A DNA stretch of 64,000 nt from Pseudorasbora parva (taxonomy: Eukaryota > Chordata > Actinopteri > Cypriniformes > Gobionidae), in NCBI RefSeq assembly GCF_024679245.1, contig NC_090191.1:37980982-38044981 (forward strand), in the 5' to 3' direction. The stretch's first letter is position 1. Every line of letters starts with the position of its first letter. Below, in pieces: positions 1 to 14,029 of the stretch. The notes below the pieces were generated by a model, which worked only from the letters and a program-made list of their open reading frames with translations, had not been told where the DNA came from and ran no database searches. Position numbers and translations under genes: made by a program.

Positions 1-2689
1 GTGTAGGATGGTCACCAATTTTTAAATGTTTAAGCCATGAAAAAATAAAGGCTTTTTAACTTTTTAACACCCATCGAGTGCCTTGGACTACTTTTGCTTC
101 TAGACTCAATGTAAAACTTATGTTGTCATAACTTCTTGATCGTATCATGGTTTATACTGTAGACGGGTACTGATGTCGTTTTTATTTTTTTTATTTTTTA
201 TACTTTCACGTGTTAATATGAAACACGAACATGAAACAACCTAACCTATAGCTCTTTAAAATCAAAATGAAATCAAATTTCAATATATATATATATATTT
301 TTTTACTATTTTATACTTATACATTTCCCTGGTCTTATTGTGAAAATCGTATCAGTGGATGTTATAAAACTTTTTTTTTTTAAACTTTGTCTATATATAA
401 ATGTATTAATAATAAAATAGTGATAATAATGAGATGAAAGCTTGTTTCCGCCACAGAATAATTTTTTTTATTAAAAGATGATTGTGACGTTTTATCTCAC
501 AGAATAAAAGATAATTGTGACGGTTTTTCTCGCAATTCTGACTGAATTCTGACTTCTGTGGCAAAATCAAGCTTCCACATTAATGATAATGATAATAATT
601 ACATTCTATAATAACATAACTAATAAAATATAATAAATATAATCCTCTGAAACTACTCTCCTTTAATGCTGATGTCACTTACAGTTGGTTGTGTTGGCAT
701 TTAGATAATATTAACAATTTGCCAAATAGCTATACTTAGCTTAATTGTTTTTTTTATCAAACTTTTATGTAATGGTCATTTTTCACTATCCAATCACTTC
801 CTGATGGAGAAAATCAAGTCTCATCTTACATTTTTTCTAGCTTCACTCAAAAATATTTCACATTATGAAAGCAAAATGGATTGCAAACAACAAGATCATG
901 CTGACATTAAGATAACAACTGCTCATTTTCCCTTTTTACAGTGTATCTAGTAGGCCTAGCTATTTCCAACATGCCTCATCCCCATTCATCGTTTGACAGA
1001 ATTGGATCATTCTAAGTGATTAACAGAAATGTCCGACAGATGATTAAACACTGAAACAATGCAGAAATCCAGGCGGGAACACTTATAGTTACATATACTG
1101 TAGTATATATTATTACTCTCTCTGTGAAGCAAGCCAGGCTCTATTTATAGCTGCTAGGTCAGAGTTTCTCCTCTCTCAAACACGCTTCCACCACAAACCT
1201 CTAATTCTCTATGACACACCCTTAAAGAAGAAGAAGAGGAGAAAGAAAAGAAGAGAAGATAAGCAAACTGAGGCTGCAGGACAGAAAAAAAACAGCAACC
1301 AATTGATTAAATTCAAACCGCAGTGTTCAAATCTGAAGCTAAAGCCCGTGTTAGTTAACTGAGACTGCATCATTCAGATCTATAATCAGCAGTGTAGGTC
1401 TAATGTACGGTTTGATACGGAGAAGCAAACATCCGTCAGCCAGATGCTCCGAAGACAAATGACACTACAACACTTCAGTCATCACCTCTGAGCTGTTTAA
1501 AACCATCCCTCTTCCTACTGCAGTGTCAAAACACCACTCAATGTAGCCTATATCATTCACCACACTGTAATGAGAGGATACAGCACACACACACACACAC
1601 ACGCGCGCGCGCTCATGTGCAATCTGTACACGTTTACAATCCGCATAAGTAAGCATTGCAGCTTTTTATGCACACAACTTGCCTGCAATCAGTCTTCCTT
1701 GCAACTCATTTGACTGTAAAGCCACCCCTAAACATCACCTAAAAACAACAGATTATAGTTGGCTGCTTTTCATGTGGGTCAGATGTTGTCTTCCTGTCTA
1801 AGTGGGCGCCCTTATGCTATTAGTCACGGTCTAACGGCACGAGACTAGTGCCCATTTGACCCGAGGAACCTCATGAATGTTTTAGACTGAGAGTGGCGTG
1901 CAGGAACGAGCAAGCCAAATACTGTGCTGCTCACCCACCGACCGATCCCACCCCAGAGACTCGTCCATGCAGTCCATTACAGGAGCGTACCATTACAGCT
2001 CAGCACAGGGGGGTCAGACTGACGAGTGCGCTTTGATTAGATCACCCACTTACACCTCTAATTAGCTTCATTAAATCAGACAACCTCCAAATTACAAGTG
2101 CGGTTCAAGCATTTCCCCGTCCGAATCTCCTCTCCCTCTAGTCTAGTGCTCTGCTCACCTTGACAAATGTTACAGTTTTTATTCTTTACAGTGTTATCAG
2201 TTATATACGGCTGGCTATATGTGATTATTTGAAACGACTGCGATTTGTTATAGACTTTACAATCCAATCACGTATAGCCTGAAATGTACAGCAGCACATT
2301 TTGTGAGTGCTCAAAACGAACTCCTTCCTGGAAGGTGTGCGCCTTCACTTTTAACATGCATTGTGAAGTGAACCCATTTCACTTTATTTCACAAACATGC
2401 AAGACTAATAAAATGCTAAGTCACACACACACAAAATATATATATATATTTTTAAATAAAATTATATATTATTATAATAATAATTGTTAATATAATGTAC
2501 AATATAATTTAAATGTTATTCTTTTTATTAACTATAATATTAATGGTCTGTATTAATATTAAATAACAATATAATAATATAATTAAAAATATATATATAA
2601 TTTGTATGAACTAAAAACTACAAATATAATATATTAATATAATATTTAGGTCGGCTAGGTTTCAGAAATTAACAGTGTGAATGGAAAAT

Positions 2690-3560
2690 ATAAATATTGT
2701 AATATTTATAAATATTGCAATATTTCAATTTCAGTTTATGTTTTAAATAAAGTAATTCTAGCCAGTGCAACAGTGTAATATTAATAAATATTTTAATATT
2801 TCAAATTCAGTTTATGTTTTAAAAAAAGTAATTCTACCCAGTCCAATATTTTCTTTTTAAATATTAAATTATATTAATTTATACATTTCTTATCGTAGAG
2901 GTAAATGGAATGGAATGTTGTAATATTATTAAATATTTTAATATATAAATTTGGTTATTTAAAATAAATAATAATGCAATTCTACCAGTGCAATTTTTGT
3001 TCGCAAATATTTGATTATAAGAATTTATACATTTAATAACATAGACCTAAATAGCATGAAATATTGCATTAATAAATATTTTAATATTTTAATTTCAGTT
3101 TATTAAAATAATTAGGTAATTCTACCCAGTGCAATATTTGTTTGCAAATATTTGATAATGAAAATTTCATATCATAAATGTAATGGTAGGAAATATTGTA
3201 ATATTTATAAATAATTTAATATATTTTTTAAATAATGTATTCTACCCAGTGTAATATCTGCTTGCAAATATTTGATTATGAGAATTTCATATCATAAATG
3301 TAAGTGGTATGAAATATTGTAATATTTATAAATAATTTAATATTTAAATTTCTTTCTTTTTTTTAAATAATGTAATTCTACCCAGTGTAATATTTGTTTG
3401 GAAATATCTTATTATGAGAATTTATACATTTCATATCATAGATGTAAACGGCATGAAATATTGTAATATTAATAAATATTTGAATATTCAAATTTCTGTA
3501 AAAACATTTTAATAATGTAATTCGACCTGGTGCAATATTTATACATTTCATATCATAAAT
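2690..3560. repeat. Degenerate AT-rich tandem repeat, unit of roughly 100-200 bp
   Basis: A recurring block of the form 'aatattgtaatatttataaat... taattctacccagtgcaatatttgtttgcaaat...' (broken here by gaps) is seen at least six times, around 2690, 2780, 2920, 3060, 3190, 3310 and 3450. The common words are ATTCTACCCAGTGYAATAT and CATATCATARATGTAA. Copies differ by small indels, so this is an old, diverged tandem array inside the chst11 intron. No coding potential is seen; the short ORF across its right end is a by-product. Confidence 0.75.
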
Positions 3561-4362
3561 GTAAATTGCATGAAATACCGAATCACAATCATTTGTAGTA
3601 GAATTTGTCCTCAGCAGAAATGTCATAAAGCCCTGAAAAGCAGATCAACAAGTAAAAGAGCCACAAAACAGAACCGTACTCATCATTAAGACTTCATGAA
3701 TTAAACCCCAGTGTCTTTTAGATGGATTTAAACAACAGCTGCTTTTACGAGGCGAGATTCAGAGAACAATCAGCTTTATGTACAGTATGTGAATGAGCTG
3801 AGTATGAAGCCGTGAACTGCAGTGCGATGCTGTGTGTGTGAGCAGTGTTTCGCTCTGTTTTGGCTCTTTGTCTTCTGTTACTATTTGGAGCATGCTCAGA
3901 AAATCAGGCCCGTAAATCACCCGCTATCTCTTACCAAAAATGCCCCCATAAGGGCCACTGCGACTGTTGCCATGGGAACATGAAAAGGACGTACACTGAT
4001 GGGATGTCTTCATGTCACGGCCAGGGGTGTACTTTTAAAACCAGGAAAATGTCAAAAACTGAGACTTTGTCCACAAGTGAGACGCTCTACAGCTCACTCA
4101 AACACACACACACACACACTTATGCGTGCAAAACGATCTGTTCTCTAAATAACGTCCATGTTCCTGCTAAAGTTTCTCTTCCTTATCCTCCAAACAAAAT
4201 GGTATGGTTTTAAAGTAACTGAAACACATACACATACCACAAAATTACAGACTGGAAGAGGACTAGTGAGATGTTAAAATAGCCAGAAGGGGGAGGGGGG
4301 TGACAGTAGACAAACCAGAAGAGTCACACAGGATGAAAATTATAGCAGGACCTTCAACAGTG

Positions 4363-4496
<134 letters not shown>

Positions 4497-4829
4497 GTTA
4501 TGTCTGGATTCCGATTGGCTGTCAGTGCTTTTATCGTTCATCATCATTCTGAAAGTCATGTGTTTTGTTTTCGTTTTAGTTGTGGTGTGGACTTTCCCCA
4601 AATCCATTATTATAAGGGAACATTGTTAAACCAGTAGGTCTTTATTAGTGAGTCAAAGTATCATTCATTCATTCATTCATTCAATCGATTCGTTCAAACA
4701 CGCTGATTTATTCGGGAATGAAACAAGTTGCTATCCTTATGAGTGAGTCATTGAATCAATCATTCAATCGATTCATTTAACAACACTGATTCATTCAGGA
4801 ACGATACAAGTGAATGGCTGGCTACTCTC

Positions 4830-5740
4830 TTGAGTAGGTACTAATTTTGAATAAGTAATTACTTTACAACTCCTTAAAAAGTATCTTCTATATCGTATGA
4901 TTATAGGATTCACACGGTAGTATGAATGTAATCCAGAAATACTATATTAGCCATGGTGTCATTCTCATTTGACCTCATGTGCTTCATCCCAGTTCGCCTA
5001 CTTATACTACGTCCTAAAAGTATGTACTCTTTTTGTGAAGGAATAGTATATACTTTTGAGTGTGTAGCAGAAAAGTATGCAAGCTTCGGAACTACTTCGC
5101 CATCTTTAACGGACTCTGTCGCTTAGTTACCTGCATCCCGTCACCGTTTATCTGCCCTGTCAATCATCCTCACAGTTCAAATCCTCCACATTCAGATGAA
5201 TCTCCTACCGTATCGGAGAGAAATGTAGCCGCACGCTGATCTGCCAGTCATGGATCTTTAATGCAGAGACTCCCCTCGTGTTTGCAGTTTAAATATAATG
5301 ATGCATTTAAAACTTAATGTCCAAACGTGTCATTACAAAAGTTCACAATGCTGCTGCAGGTCAAATATAACGTGGAAAGCACTGAATAAATATATTAATG
5401 TCAGGTTAAATATTGATAGTTAGTCACTCAAACCCCTTTATCTAAACTTCTCTATTAACGGCGGACTCGCACATCCATCATGTTTGTATTTTTTTAAAGC
5501 TTTTTATCTGTGTTTGTAGTTCTAATCGAATCCTCGTCCAACTCGCAATGGGTTGTGGGTAATATCAGCCGTTAGCGTGTGCGTCGATCTGCACTTCGAA
5601 TTCTGACCGGAAATAGTAAACCATCCGGGTATCTTTGGAATACTCTTTTCAACATACTACGATTTGGGACATACTAATTCTATTTTCGAGTACTATTTAG
5701 TATGGATAGCATGCGATTTGGGACGCAGGGCTACACCAGT
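4830..5740. mobile_element. Old DNA-transposon-like repeat, ends not resolved
   Basis: The block contains paired, partly inverted phrases: 'ctacttatactacgtcc' near 4998 and 'atactacgatttgggacatac' near 5657, ending with 'gcatgcgatttgggacgcagg' near 5710-5730. This wording recalls a family of non-autonomous DNA repeats common in cyprinid genomes. A related fragment may lie at about 59820-60115. No target-site duplication could be assigned, so the boundaries are approximate. Confidence 0.4.
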
Positions 5741-6613
5741 GTTAGTAACTTCGCTTCACCTCCATTCATAAATCCTCTCGTGTAAATCGTCCATCGTATG
5801 CACGCTTTAAAATCTTGCCGGAAGAAGTAGGTCATCTAGTCTACTGTTTTCACAGTTTTTTGCCCATAGTAAGGAAGTATATTATTTCGGATGCAGCCAC
5901 TGTCTTTATGAATCATTCACTCAACTGTTCAAAAACACGGATTCATTCAGGATTCGGAATGAGAAGCTTCTACTCTGTTCTCTGAGATTCGTTAAGAGGA
6001 GCGAAAACTAAGTAACTGCAAATATTCTGTCTAAAATGTAACTTACTGAAGCAAGAGTAGTGCCTCCTTGTAGCTAACTTCAATTTGCAGTTTAACGTTA
6101 CCTGGTGCTTAGACATATTTTTGGATGTTAAAACGGCTCAATGGGTCATTAGTTTGGGGGTGGGACTATCGGTTTGCCCATCCAATGGCAGATGAGGGGA
6201 GTGTTTGGGGGAACCTTTTAGAAAACAGTCATTATTGGAGTATGCACAGCAAAAAACATGTTGGGAGATTTATCACCACGGGTGTTAAAATTATCACTTT
6301 CCGGGTGAACATACAGGTCCGTCTTTGCTAGTGTTAAAACAACACTGACGAAAGTGTTCGTTATACAAACACTGTGTTAGTGTTTCTTTTTAGTCACTCG
6401 AGGTGTTGAGAAATGTATTACTCATAAGTGTACATTTAACACTTTATGGTGATTAATCTCACACACCCAGTTTATTTAATGTAAATACTTAAATACTAAA
6501 ATGGCACTGTGAATGAAATTTAAAACAATTTATATATATTATTTTATTTTTTCCCCCCAAAAAATCAAGTGACTACAAATTTATTTGAATATTTATTGAA
6601 ATTGTAATATATC

Positions 6614-7046
6614 AATTCCATTACATTTATGTATTGGCAGACACTTTTATCCAATGCGACTTACACTGCATTCAATACCATTTTTAATTAAAAAAAACAT
6701 TTTTGTCAGTTCTTGCTTTCGCCGGGAATCGCTACAGTAAAGCCATTGTTGTCACACATACAATTGAATAAAACAATTTCTTGTTATACTCCAATGCTAT
6801 AACATCTTACCATGATAAATCTCTACTGCATTTCAAACAAGATTAAACAAAGAAACATTCCTCAAGTAATGTTTTAATTGAAAATACAAAAATTCAACAT
6901 TGTATATATTAAATCAACCTTAATGTTAAAAAACTGTCTGGTTTGTAATTCATTCTGATAAAAATACTATTCCTTTATAAATTAATACATTTACATTTGG
7001 CAGATGATTTTATCCAAAGCGACTTACATTGCATTCAATGTACGCA
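6614..7046 (-). repeat. Two L2/SINE-type 3' tails
   Basis: Two copies of the vertebrate L2-like tail appear as 'ggcagacacttttatccaat' (about 6639) and 'ggcagatgattttatccaaa' (about 7000), each followed by 'gcgacttacattgcattcaa'. On the minus strand this is the widespread 'GTAAGTCGCTTTGGATAAAA' end of fish L2 LINEs and the SINEs that borrow it. The same tail occurs on the plus strand at 63713-63733, at the end of a recognisable L2 fragment. Confidence 0.65.
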
Positions 7047-7611
7047 TTTTTACATTTTGTCAGTTCTTGCTTTCCCAATTCATCGATCCCACGATCTTGG
7101 CGTTGATAGCGCTCCTCAAAATGATCCAAACACATAGTATCGTTCCTGTTAAAGAGACAAATTTGGTTAAAACAAACACATTAAAAAAAATCTAAGATAT
7201 AAAGTTTCAAACATCTTCAATCAACAAGCAGAGATACTTACATAGCCTGTCTTCCTTTCAGGATCGTTTAGGTTTGTAGAGTAATAATGCCAAGGGCATA
7301 CAGCATAGATTGTGGCCTTAAGTGGTTTCCTTCTGCAATAATAAACAATATTCCATGAAACAAAAATCCTCCAAAGCAGAAAGCAAACTAAAAGACTCAA
7401 AATAATCAGGTCACTTTGCGTTTTACTTCAGGTTATTTTTATACCAATACATAGCAAGAAAACGTTATATTCAAAACATAAGCACTACTGTTACAGATTT
7501 ATAATGCTACAACTAGAAAAGGCTAGAACTAAGTTGTACAGAAAAAAATCGCGCATGGAAGGGCACTAATGCATGTCTGCTCAACTAATACAAAATAAGA
7601 CGAAAAATGTC

Positions 7612-7845
7612 AAATAGTACAAGTGTGCAATGTCGTGGAATGTAACTTATACGCCAAAACTCATTTTGGCGTGCATATGATACGCACTTTATGGCGTAAC
7701 GTTATATGACACGCTCTCTTGGGTAGGTTTAGGGTAGTGGGGTGGGGGGTTCGTATGTATAATACGCCATAAATTGCGTATCATATGCACGCCAAAATGA
7801 GTTTTGGCGTATACATTCCACGACATTGCACACTCGTACTCGATC
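7612..7845. mobile_element. Hairpin MITE with about 85-bp inverted arms
   Basis: The left arm (7616-7700) and right arm (7755-7840) are near-perfect reverse complements around a short loop that contains 'gggtaggtttagggta'. The outer arm begins AGTAC(A/G)AGTGTGCAATGTCG and contains two copies of the word CGCCAAAACTCATTTTGGCG, itself a palindrome. The 'gggtaggtttagg' core also occurs at 10303 and inside the arms of the 8.2-kb element. No coding potential. Confidence 0.8.
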
Positions 7846-9966
7846 TTGAGTTTCTATATATTGACTGAAGCAGTTCATGAAGAAAAGCGTGTCCTACGAT
7901 GTTTTCGACATTTTGGAGCGCTGTACAGAATGGTCGGCGTATGTTATCAAAGTACCACGAGAAGATTGCTAGAACACACAGAGCATTTCACTCGCAAAAT
8001 GTTGCAGGCCGATCAGTATGCGCAGCGCCGACAATGATGGACCGTGCTATCCGTGGGTGCTCGGCTAGGGATCGAGCCCCGGCGTCACACAAGAAAAAAA
8101 AATTAAGAGCAATTAATTCATTCGATTAACGTCTGCTTTCTCATTTGAATGACATTTCAAAACACCAGAAGTAACTCGTAGTTACGGGGTGAAAGATATA
8201 AACACTCTTATAAAGGTTGGAAGTCCTAAAGAAATAACTATCCAAGTCCAGTGAGTTAAAAAATGACACATAATGTTAATGCTGCTACATTATTACAAAA
8301 TTAGTACAACGAAATTAAGTCACTTATGTAAATCTCGTCCTCCATTAACGAATTTAGTGTGTTAGTGGGGTTTATTCAGTTATGTTAAACTGAATGGCGG
8401 ATCAAAAGCGCGCTAAATTTAAACTGAGGTAAACAAAAAAAAAAAAAAAAACGCTAACAGAGTTAAGTCAACCACATCGGCTACGTTACTCATTATACAA
8501 GCTCATTAATAAATCACAAGTTGATAAGATAATAATACTATACTATACCTTGTCCTTGTAACCGTTGTGTGTGCAGGGAAATCCATAAAGATGGAGAGAC
8601 CGAAGGATGAGCTGGGAAATTTAAAATGCTCTGCACATGCGCAGATGTTGATTGTTAACACCCAAAGGAAACACTGTGCTTTATCACCCAAAGGAAACAC
8701 TGTGCTTTATCACTAAACAAGTGATAAAGCATATAATATTTGTAAATTAACACCAGATTTTATCACTAGATGCCCAACACCAGGTTTTTATCCCTCAGTA
8801 ATTTGCTGTGTGGGGTCTCTACGTAACAAAAGTGGGCGTTTCTAAATGTGTGGGGGTTTTAAAACTGATGTGTGTTTATAAACCATGCCATGAAAATGAT
8901 CCCCTTCCCCCTAAACCCTACACGCACTGTGACGTGGGCAAATCAGGAAAAACGCCTCTCGTGTTAACACACATAAAGTAAAAAAAAAAGATAAGATATA
9001 TGTATGCTTATACACACAATTTTTAATGATTTTATCGCGACGCTGAGCAGTTTAAGCATGCCCTCCACGCTCTCTTAAATTTCTCTTTTTCACATCAGGT
9101 CTATATCAACTGTAATGTGTCTCTTCAGGCCCGATGCCGTTGCTAACTGCCTCGTTTTCTTTTAGTGCTGAAGAGGGATTCAATCGGATAAATAAACTTT
9201 TTATTAATAGGTATGGATTCTCGCAGTATCCACCCATCATCTTACGGTCTTATTATTCAAGGGAGTGAGCCTTCATGTCCACATGCTTACAAACAAACAA
9301 AAGAAAAGCGTCCACACGGCTAACACACACACGCACACGTGTGAACACCTGTTTACACTCACACACCCCATCCCCCCAAAACACACATCATACATGCCAC
9401 TGTTTCCATGGTGATCGCTTACACCCCGTGAAATGTGGTATTTCTCCGCCGTCGCATATCTTCTCACTGGAGTTCGCTCTTTTCTTTGTCTCTTTCTAAT
9501 GGCCTCTTTCTTCCTCTCTCTTTTCTTTGGCCTGCAGCACCGATAAATATGTTTTAATCATGGACAGGATGAGCTCTCAGGTATTGCTAGAACAAATCAA
9601 CCTCTTATGGACATATATAAATGTGAGAGTTTAAGACAAGTATGCTTGTTCAGAAGTAGTGATAGTGATGGATAACTCTTTTTTTTTTTACACCCTAGAG
9701 AAGTCTGTATAAATACACACCCCTCCTGACAGCATACATGCACAGCCAAACCGTTTCTCTTATTAAAAACCATAATTCACTTCAGCTCTTTTCAAGAACG
9801 TAATTAATTCTGAACAAATTCTCAGACTTGCTCAGTCTGACTGTGAAAAAACTCAGAACTGTACCTGAAGCACTGAATTTCACAAAGAAATGGGTAGGTC
9901 GTATTTCAGAACGGAATAAAAAAAGAAATAATATTTAGCAATTTTGCATTATTTATTTTCATGTTT

Positions 9967-9985
9967 ACCCCCCCCCCCCCCCCCC
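9967..9985. repeat. Poly-C run
   Basis: A run of about 19 C bases within AT-rich sequence, next to a TTTATTTTC tract. A G-run of about 10 bases follows at 10127. No function is inferred. Confidence 0.95.
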
Positions 9986-10094
9986 GCCATTATCAAATCA
10001 AATTCTGTACAATAAATACTTTTTTATATAAATTATATTATATATTACATTGTATAGCATTATATTTTAGTTAGTGCTATCACATCGATTAATT

Positions 10095-10417
10095 GTTTTA
10101 AAAGTGTATTTGTGTGTGTGTGTGTGGGGGGGGGGGGGTGTAATCCCTACGTTATGGGGACAAAATGTCCCCACAAAGATGGCAATATCCGAAATCCTTG
10201 TCCTTGTGGGGACATTTTTAGGTCCCCATGAGGAAAACATCTTATAAATCACACAGAAGAAGTTTTTTTGAGAAAGTAAAAATGCAGAATGTTTACTGTG
10301 ACGGGTAGGTTTAGGGGCAGAGGCAGTGTAGGGGGATAGAAAATACGGTTTATACAGTATAAAAACCATTACGCCTATGGAAAGTCCCCATAAAACATGG
10401 AAACACGACGTGTGTGT

Positions 10418-10470
<53 letters not shown>

Positions 10471-10489
10471 CGTGTGTGTGTGTGTGTAC

Positions 10490-10524
<35 letters not shown>

Positions 10525-10545
10525 TCTTAGACAGTCTTACCCCTT
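10095..10545. mobile_element. MITE-like repeat with a (GT)n tract at its right side
   Basis: The block 'ttatggggacaaaatgtccc' ... 'ttgtggggacatttttagg' ... 'ccattacgcctatggaaag' is followed by a long GT tract (10408-10521). A shortened relative, with the same 'gggatagaaaatac' and 'aaaaccattacgcctagga' words, lies at 43690-43770 beside another GT tract (43616-43672). Two copies of the same combination mean that the repeat and the GT tract travel together. No coding potential. Confidence 0.65.
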
Positions 10546-12104
10546 TACTTGTTTCATAGTTCATTCTGTCACAGACGAAAGAGGTCTGTCTGACCTCTCC
10601 CTGTTTTCATGGCAACGAGCATAAACAATAGCCAAATGCAGTTAGGACCCTCTTCTCCCATTAACAGTATAGAGTTCGTCATACGACAAGATCAATACTT
10701 ATCAATACTCTCGCCTACAAAACACTCAATTCAGCACGCGCTGACACTCCACAGAGCGCATAATGACTGCAGCTCTAAAGGCTGACAAAGGCCCTAATGA
10801 GACACACACACAAACACACACACATATATACACATATACACACTTTTTATTATGACAATTGGAGCACAAATGGAAGCACACATTGTTTCTCCTACTGATT
10901 TTTCTCCTGAACAAAAGATCCCAAACTTTCCTCATCAAAGTAAACAATATCAGCAGCGCACAGTCATTTCATACCTCTGTACTTTTACTGTACGTCAACA
11001 ACTGTGTCTATTTATTTCTCCAGCAGACTTTTAGGAAAACATCAAGAGCAAGTCACTTATATAGCATATCTGAGAACTTTATCTCTCCTAAGCTATAAAA
11101 AAGCAACCTCCGAGCACTTCTTCTGGGATCTGCACACACCATGACCCCACAACTCTGTAATTATCAAATTCAAAAAAGGAGAAACGCATAATCTTGCAAC
11201 ACAAACTCGCTTCACCAAAATATTTAAAGCACCGGCTCCTAAAAAAAGCAAAGTTATTATGGGATGGAGGATATAATCAGCCATCTCTTCATTCCTCCAG
11301 CTCCCTCCAGATGCGGGTGGCTGGCATCCAGATGTTGGACTTGGTAAATGACACTTATGCCGTTTTCCATCGTTAAGACGCGGCTCCTCCCACGACAGCA
11401 CGCTGCAGACGGAGCAAGCTGAGCCTAATGAGCCTAATGGGCTGACTCATAAACCACAAACATGTGCACACTTTTATCTCACACAAATGGCTGCGCTGCG
11501 ATTGGGAGTCGCTTTAACAATTAACCATCGGAGAGACCCAAAGGGCAAGAGAGAGGAGGACAGATGTGCAGAAAACATGAGGCGTGGCTTTTGACATCGA
11601 CACAAATCAAAAGAAGAAGGAAGCCTTTCAGATATACAGGGGATGCCTATACAGTTGCCATTCTCCAAAGCAAGCTTATCAGGGCATGTGTGGGGCAGGT
11701 ACGATAGCAGCAGATGTTCACGCGTGCCACAAAACACAAACACAAAACCTGGAAGTGTGAGCCACAAATTCAATCCGTTTCAGCAGATGGATATCAACCA
11801 GATTGCTCTGGTGGGCTCCAACGACACAATCTCTGTCTCGAACACGAGGCACAGCGCAATAATAACAAGTGCAGTGAAGAAGAGAATGTGAATCCGGCCC
11901 ATTAAACAAACCTGATATCACTACAATTATGTTACAAAGGCAAAAGAATTTAGCTTGAAGCTTATTTAGGTAATGTGTGTGTCTCTGAATAACAATTATT
12001 CTCAAAGCTGGAGCTGTAACAGTCCACATCTCGTAAAATATTGTTTTAATCAATTAATTAGATTTATTCATTAAATGTATTTATATATAGGCTATATTAT
12101 ATAT

Positions 12105-12105
<1 letters not shown>

Positions 12106-12171
<66 letters not shown>
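12106..12171. repeat. (TA)n microsatellite
   Basis: Uninterrupted TA tract of about 65 bp in a very AT-rich stretch. Confidence 0.95.
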
Positions 12172-12173
<2 letters not shown>

Positions 12174-12491
12174 ACTGTCATTAAATAGATTTAGACAGAA
12201 TAATATAAACATTTAATCAGAATTTAAATGAAAATGTGACTATTAAATTTATTAAATGATTATAGTATCATGCAAATTAAAATAATATTATTTTAATTAA
12301 TGTATTGGTATTACAGAATTTTATATTCTATTGCATATTATTACAAATATATGATATTGATATTGCAGAATATATTATAAACATTATTCTAAATTTGAAT
12401 ACATTTAAAATGACTATTTATTGAATTAAATTATTTAATTATAAATTATATTTATAATTAAAATGTTTGTGTAGTATATATATAGTAATTA

Positions 12492-12930
12492 AAGGAACTG
12501 TATGTAAGAAATGTATTTCAATGAATCATAAAATGGACCTGATATATCAGTAGACATTAAGAAATCATGTTCATTTCAAATACTTATATCACTGACAGCA
12601 GTAGTCCGGCCAGGATATTGTCATTTAAAAGTCGTTGTTGCAGCCCTCAACTGATGTTGATGTTGACATGTGTTTTGGCCTGAAGCTCCGCCCTCCACCT
12701 ATCGACCAATCACAAAGTCAGGAGTGTTTCAGCATCCGGGTTGCCAGATCTGCTCTAGTTACCACAGCTGCTGATACAAACGTTCCTGCTGGATCCTGGA
12801 GCCAATCTGGCAACCTCGAGTCAGGGGGAGGGGGAGGGGGGAAACGCCTGCAGTACCAGTTTTGGCCACACACTTCCTTTAAATACAATTATATAAAAAA
12901 ATATTATAATAAATAAGAGACCCCTTAACA
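12492..12930. mobile_element. Fragment of a TTAA-type DNA transposon
   Basis: An end-like sequence, TTAA followed by AGGAACTGTATGTAAGAAAT, starts near 12489. Its interior is rich in GC relative to the flank, including 'gctccgccctccacc' and a CCAATCAC word. No matching right end was found, so the element looks truncated. The assignment rests on resemblance to the better preserved TTAA elements at 33958 and 60477. Confidence 0.4.
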
Positions 12931-14029
12931 TTGAGAAATCAATGTATATATTACAGAATATTATAAACATGTATTCTGGAATCATCATTTCTCCAGCTGT
13001 ACCAGTGTCCAAATCTCTCTGGGACCAGCTTGAGCATGTGGGTGTGTGTAAGCTGATGGCTTGGAGAGTTTGGAAAACAACGAATAGACCCACTGAGATC
13101 ACACAAACAGGATATCCTGCATATGCACTCTCCAAAAAAATGGACACAGAAAAAACAACAACAACAATGAGCTTGGAACTGGCAGGCAAACACTTACGCA
13201 ACAGCAGACAGAAACAGAAACAGTGTGATTCCACCTTCGATATGTCATGGGCTTTACTGGTGACATGACCTTTATCATTCACATCAAATGCCAGGCCTCC
13301 TCAACAGACTGGGAAGATGAAGAAGAAAGATTACTGTACGTCAGTCACACAAATACAGAAAGAACGACTTTATCTGAGCTCTCAGAAGAGAAGCGGGGTT
13401 CTTTGGTCTGCTGGTCTGAGTCCTCGTCCCGGTCCTGAGTAACCAACCCTTAAGGAATGTTGAACTCCCCACCGACATTCCTTATCTCTTTTCTTCTAAG
13501 ACAACTCATTTTGGTTTCTTTCCACACATATAATTCCCTCTCTTTTCTCTATCTCTCCAGTCCTGCCCAGAGGAAAACCATATCACTCAAGAGTTCTCCA
13601 AGTAACTTTTTTTCAGAAGTTTCTTCAGAAATAAAAATAGAGACAATTGAGCTATAAAATGAACGTGGACAACTTTAACACTGAGAAATGTGATGTGAAA
13701 CATTAAATCCATGGTTTTTGAAATACAAATATTTCCAATATTTTAAAGAAATATTCCAAGTTCAAATGTTGATAACCACAAAAAGGAATTTTAAGTAATC
13801 TCTCGGTTTGTGCATGTTTTTAAAAAAACGATAACATTATTGTCTCCGTTTAAGATGCAAACATGCAAATTTGTCAAAACAGTGACATTATGCGCATGTG
13901 TAATAACCGGCAGAGTCGAGTAAGACTGACTAATTTTATGTCGTAGATTAAAACGCGAAAGCGTCTTGAGCTTTGTGTTCACCACAGACATTATTTCAGC
14001 CATTTAATCAAAACCCCCATTCAAAAAAC

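Larger units (their letters stand above)
6246..8812. mobile_element. Probable composite DNA transposon with short inverted ends
   Basis: The left end reads CACAGCAAAAAACATG (near 6247), and the right end, read on the other strand, is CACACAGCAAATTACTGAG. Internal sub-terminal copies of '(gg)tgttaaaattatcac' and '(g)tgataaaatctggtgttaa' support an inverted arrangement. The interior holds two L2-type tails and a hairpin MITE. No clear target duplication was found, so this is a proposal. Nothing coding was recognised. Confidence 0.35.

Noticed and set aside
3845..4213. 122-codon frame with a signal-peptide-like start and several cysteines
   Set aside because: It starts at a non-ATG codon, runs into a CA repeat, and has no splice or family support inside the chst11 intron. 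Chance is more likely.
12821..13282. 153-codon minus-strand frame rich in hydrophobic residues
   Set aside because: It arises from T-rich sequence and an interspersed repeat; hydrophobicity is a by-product of T-rich codons.
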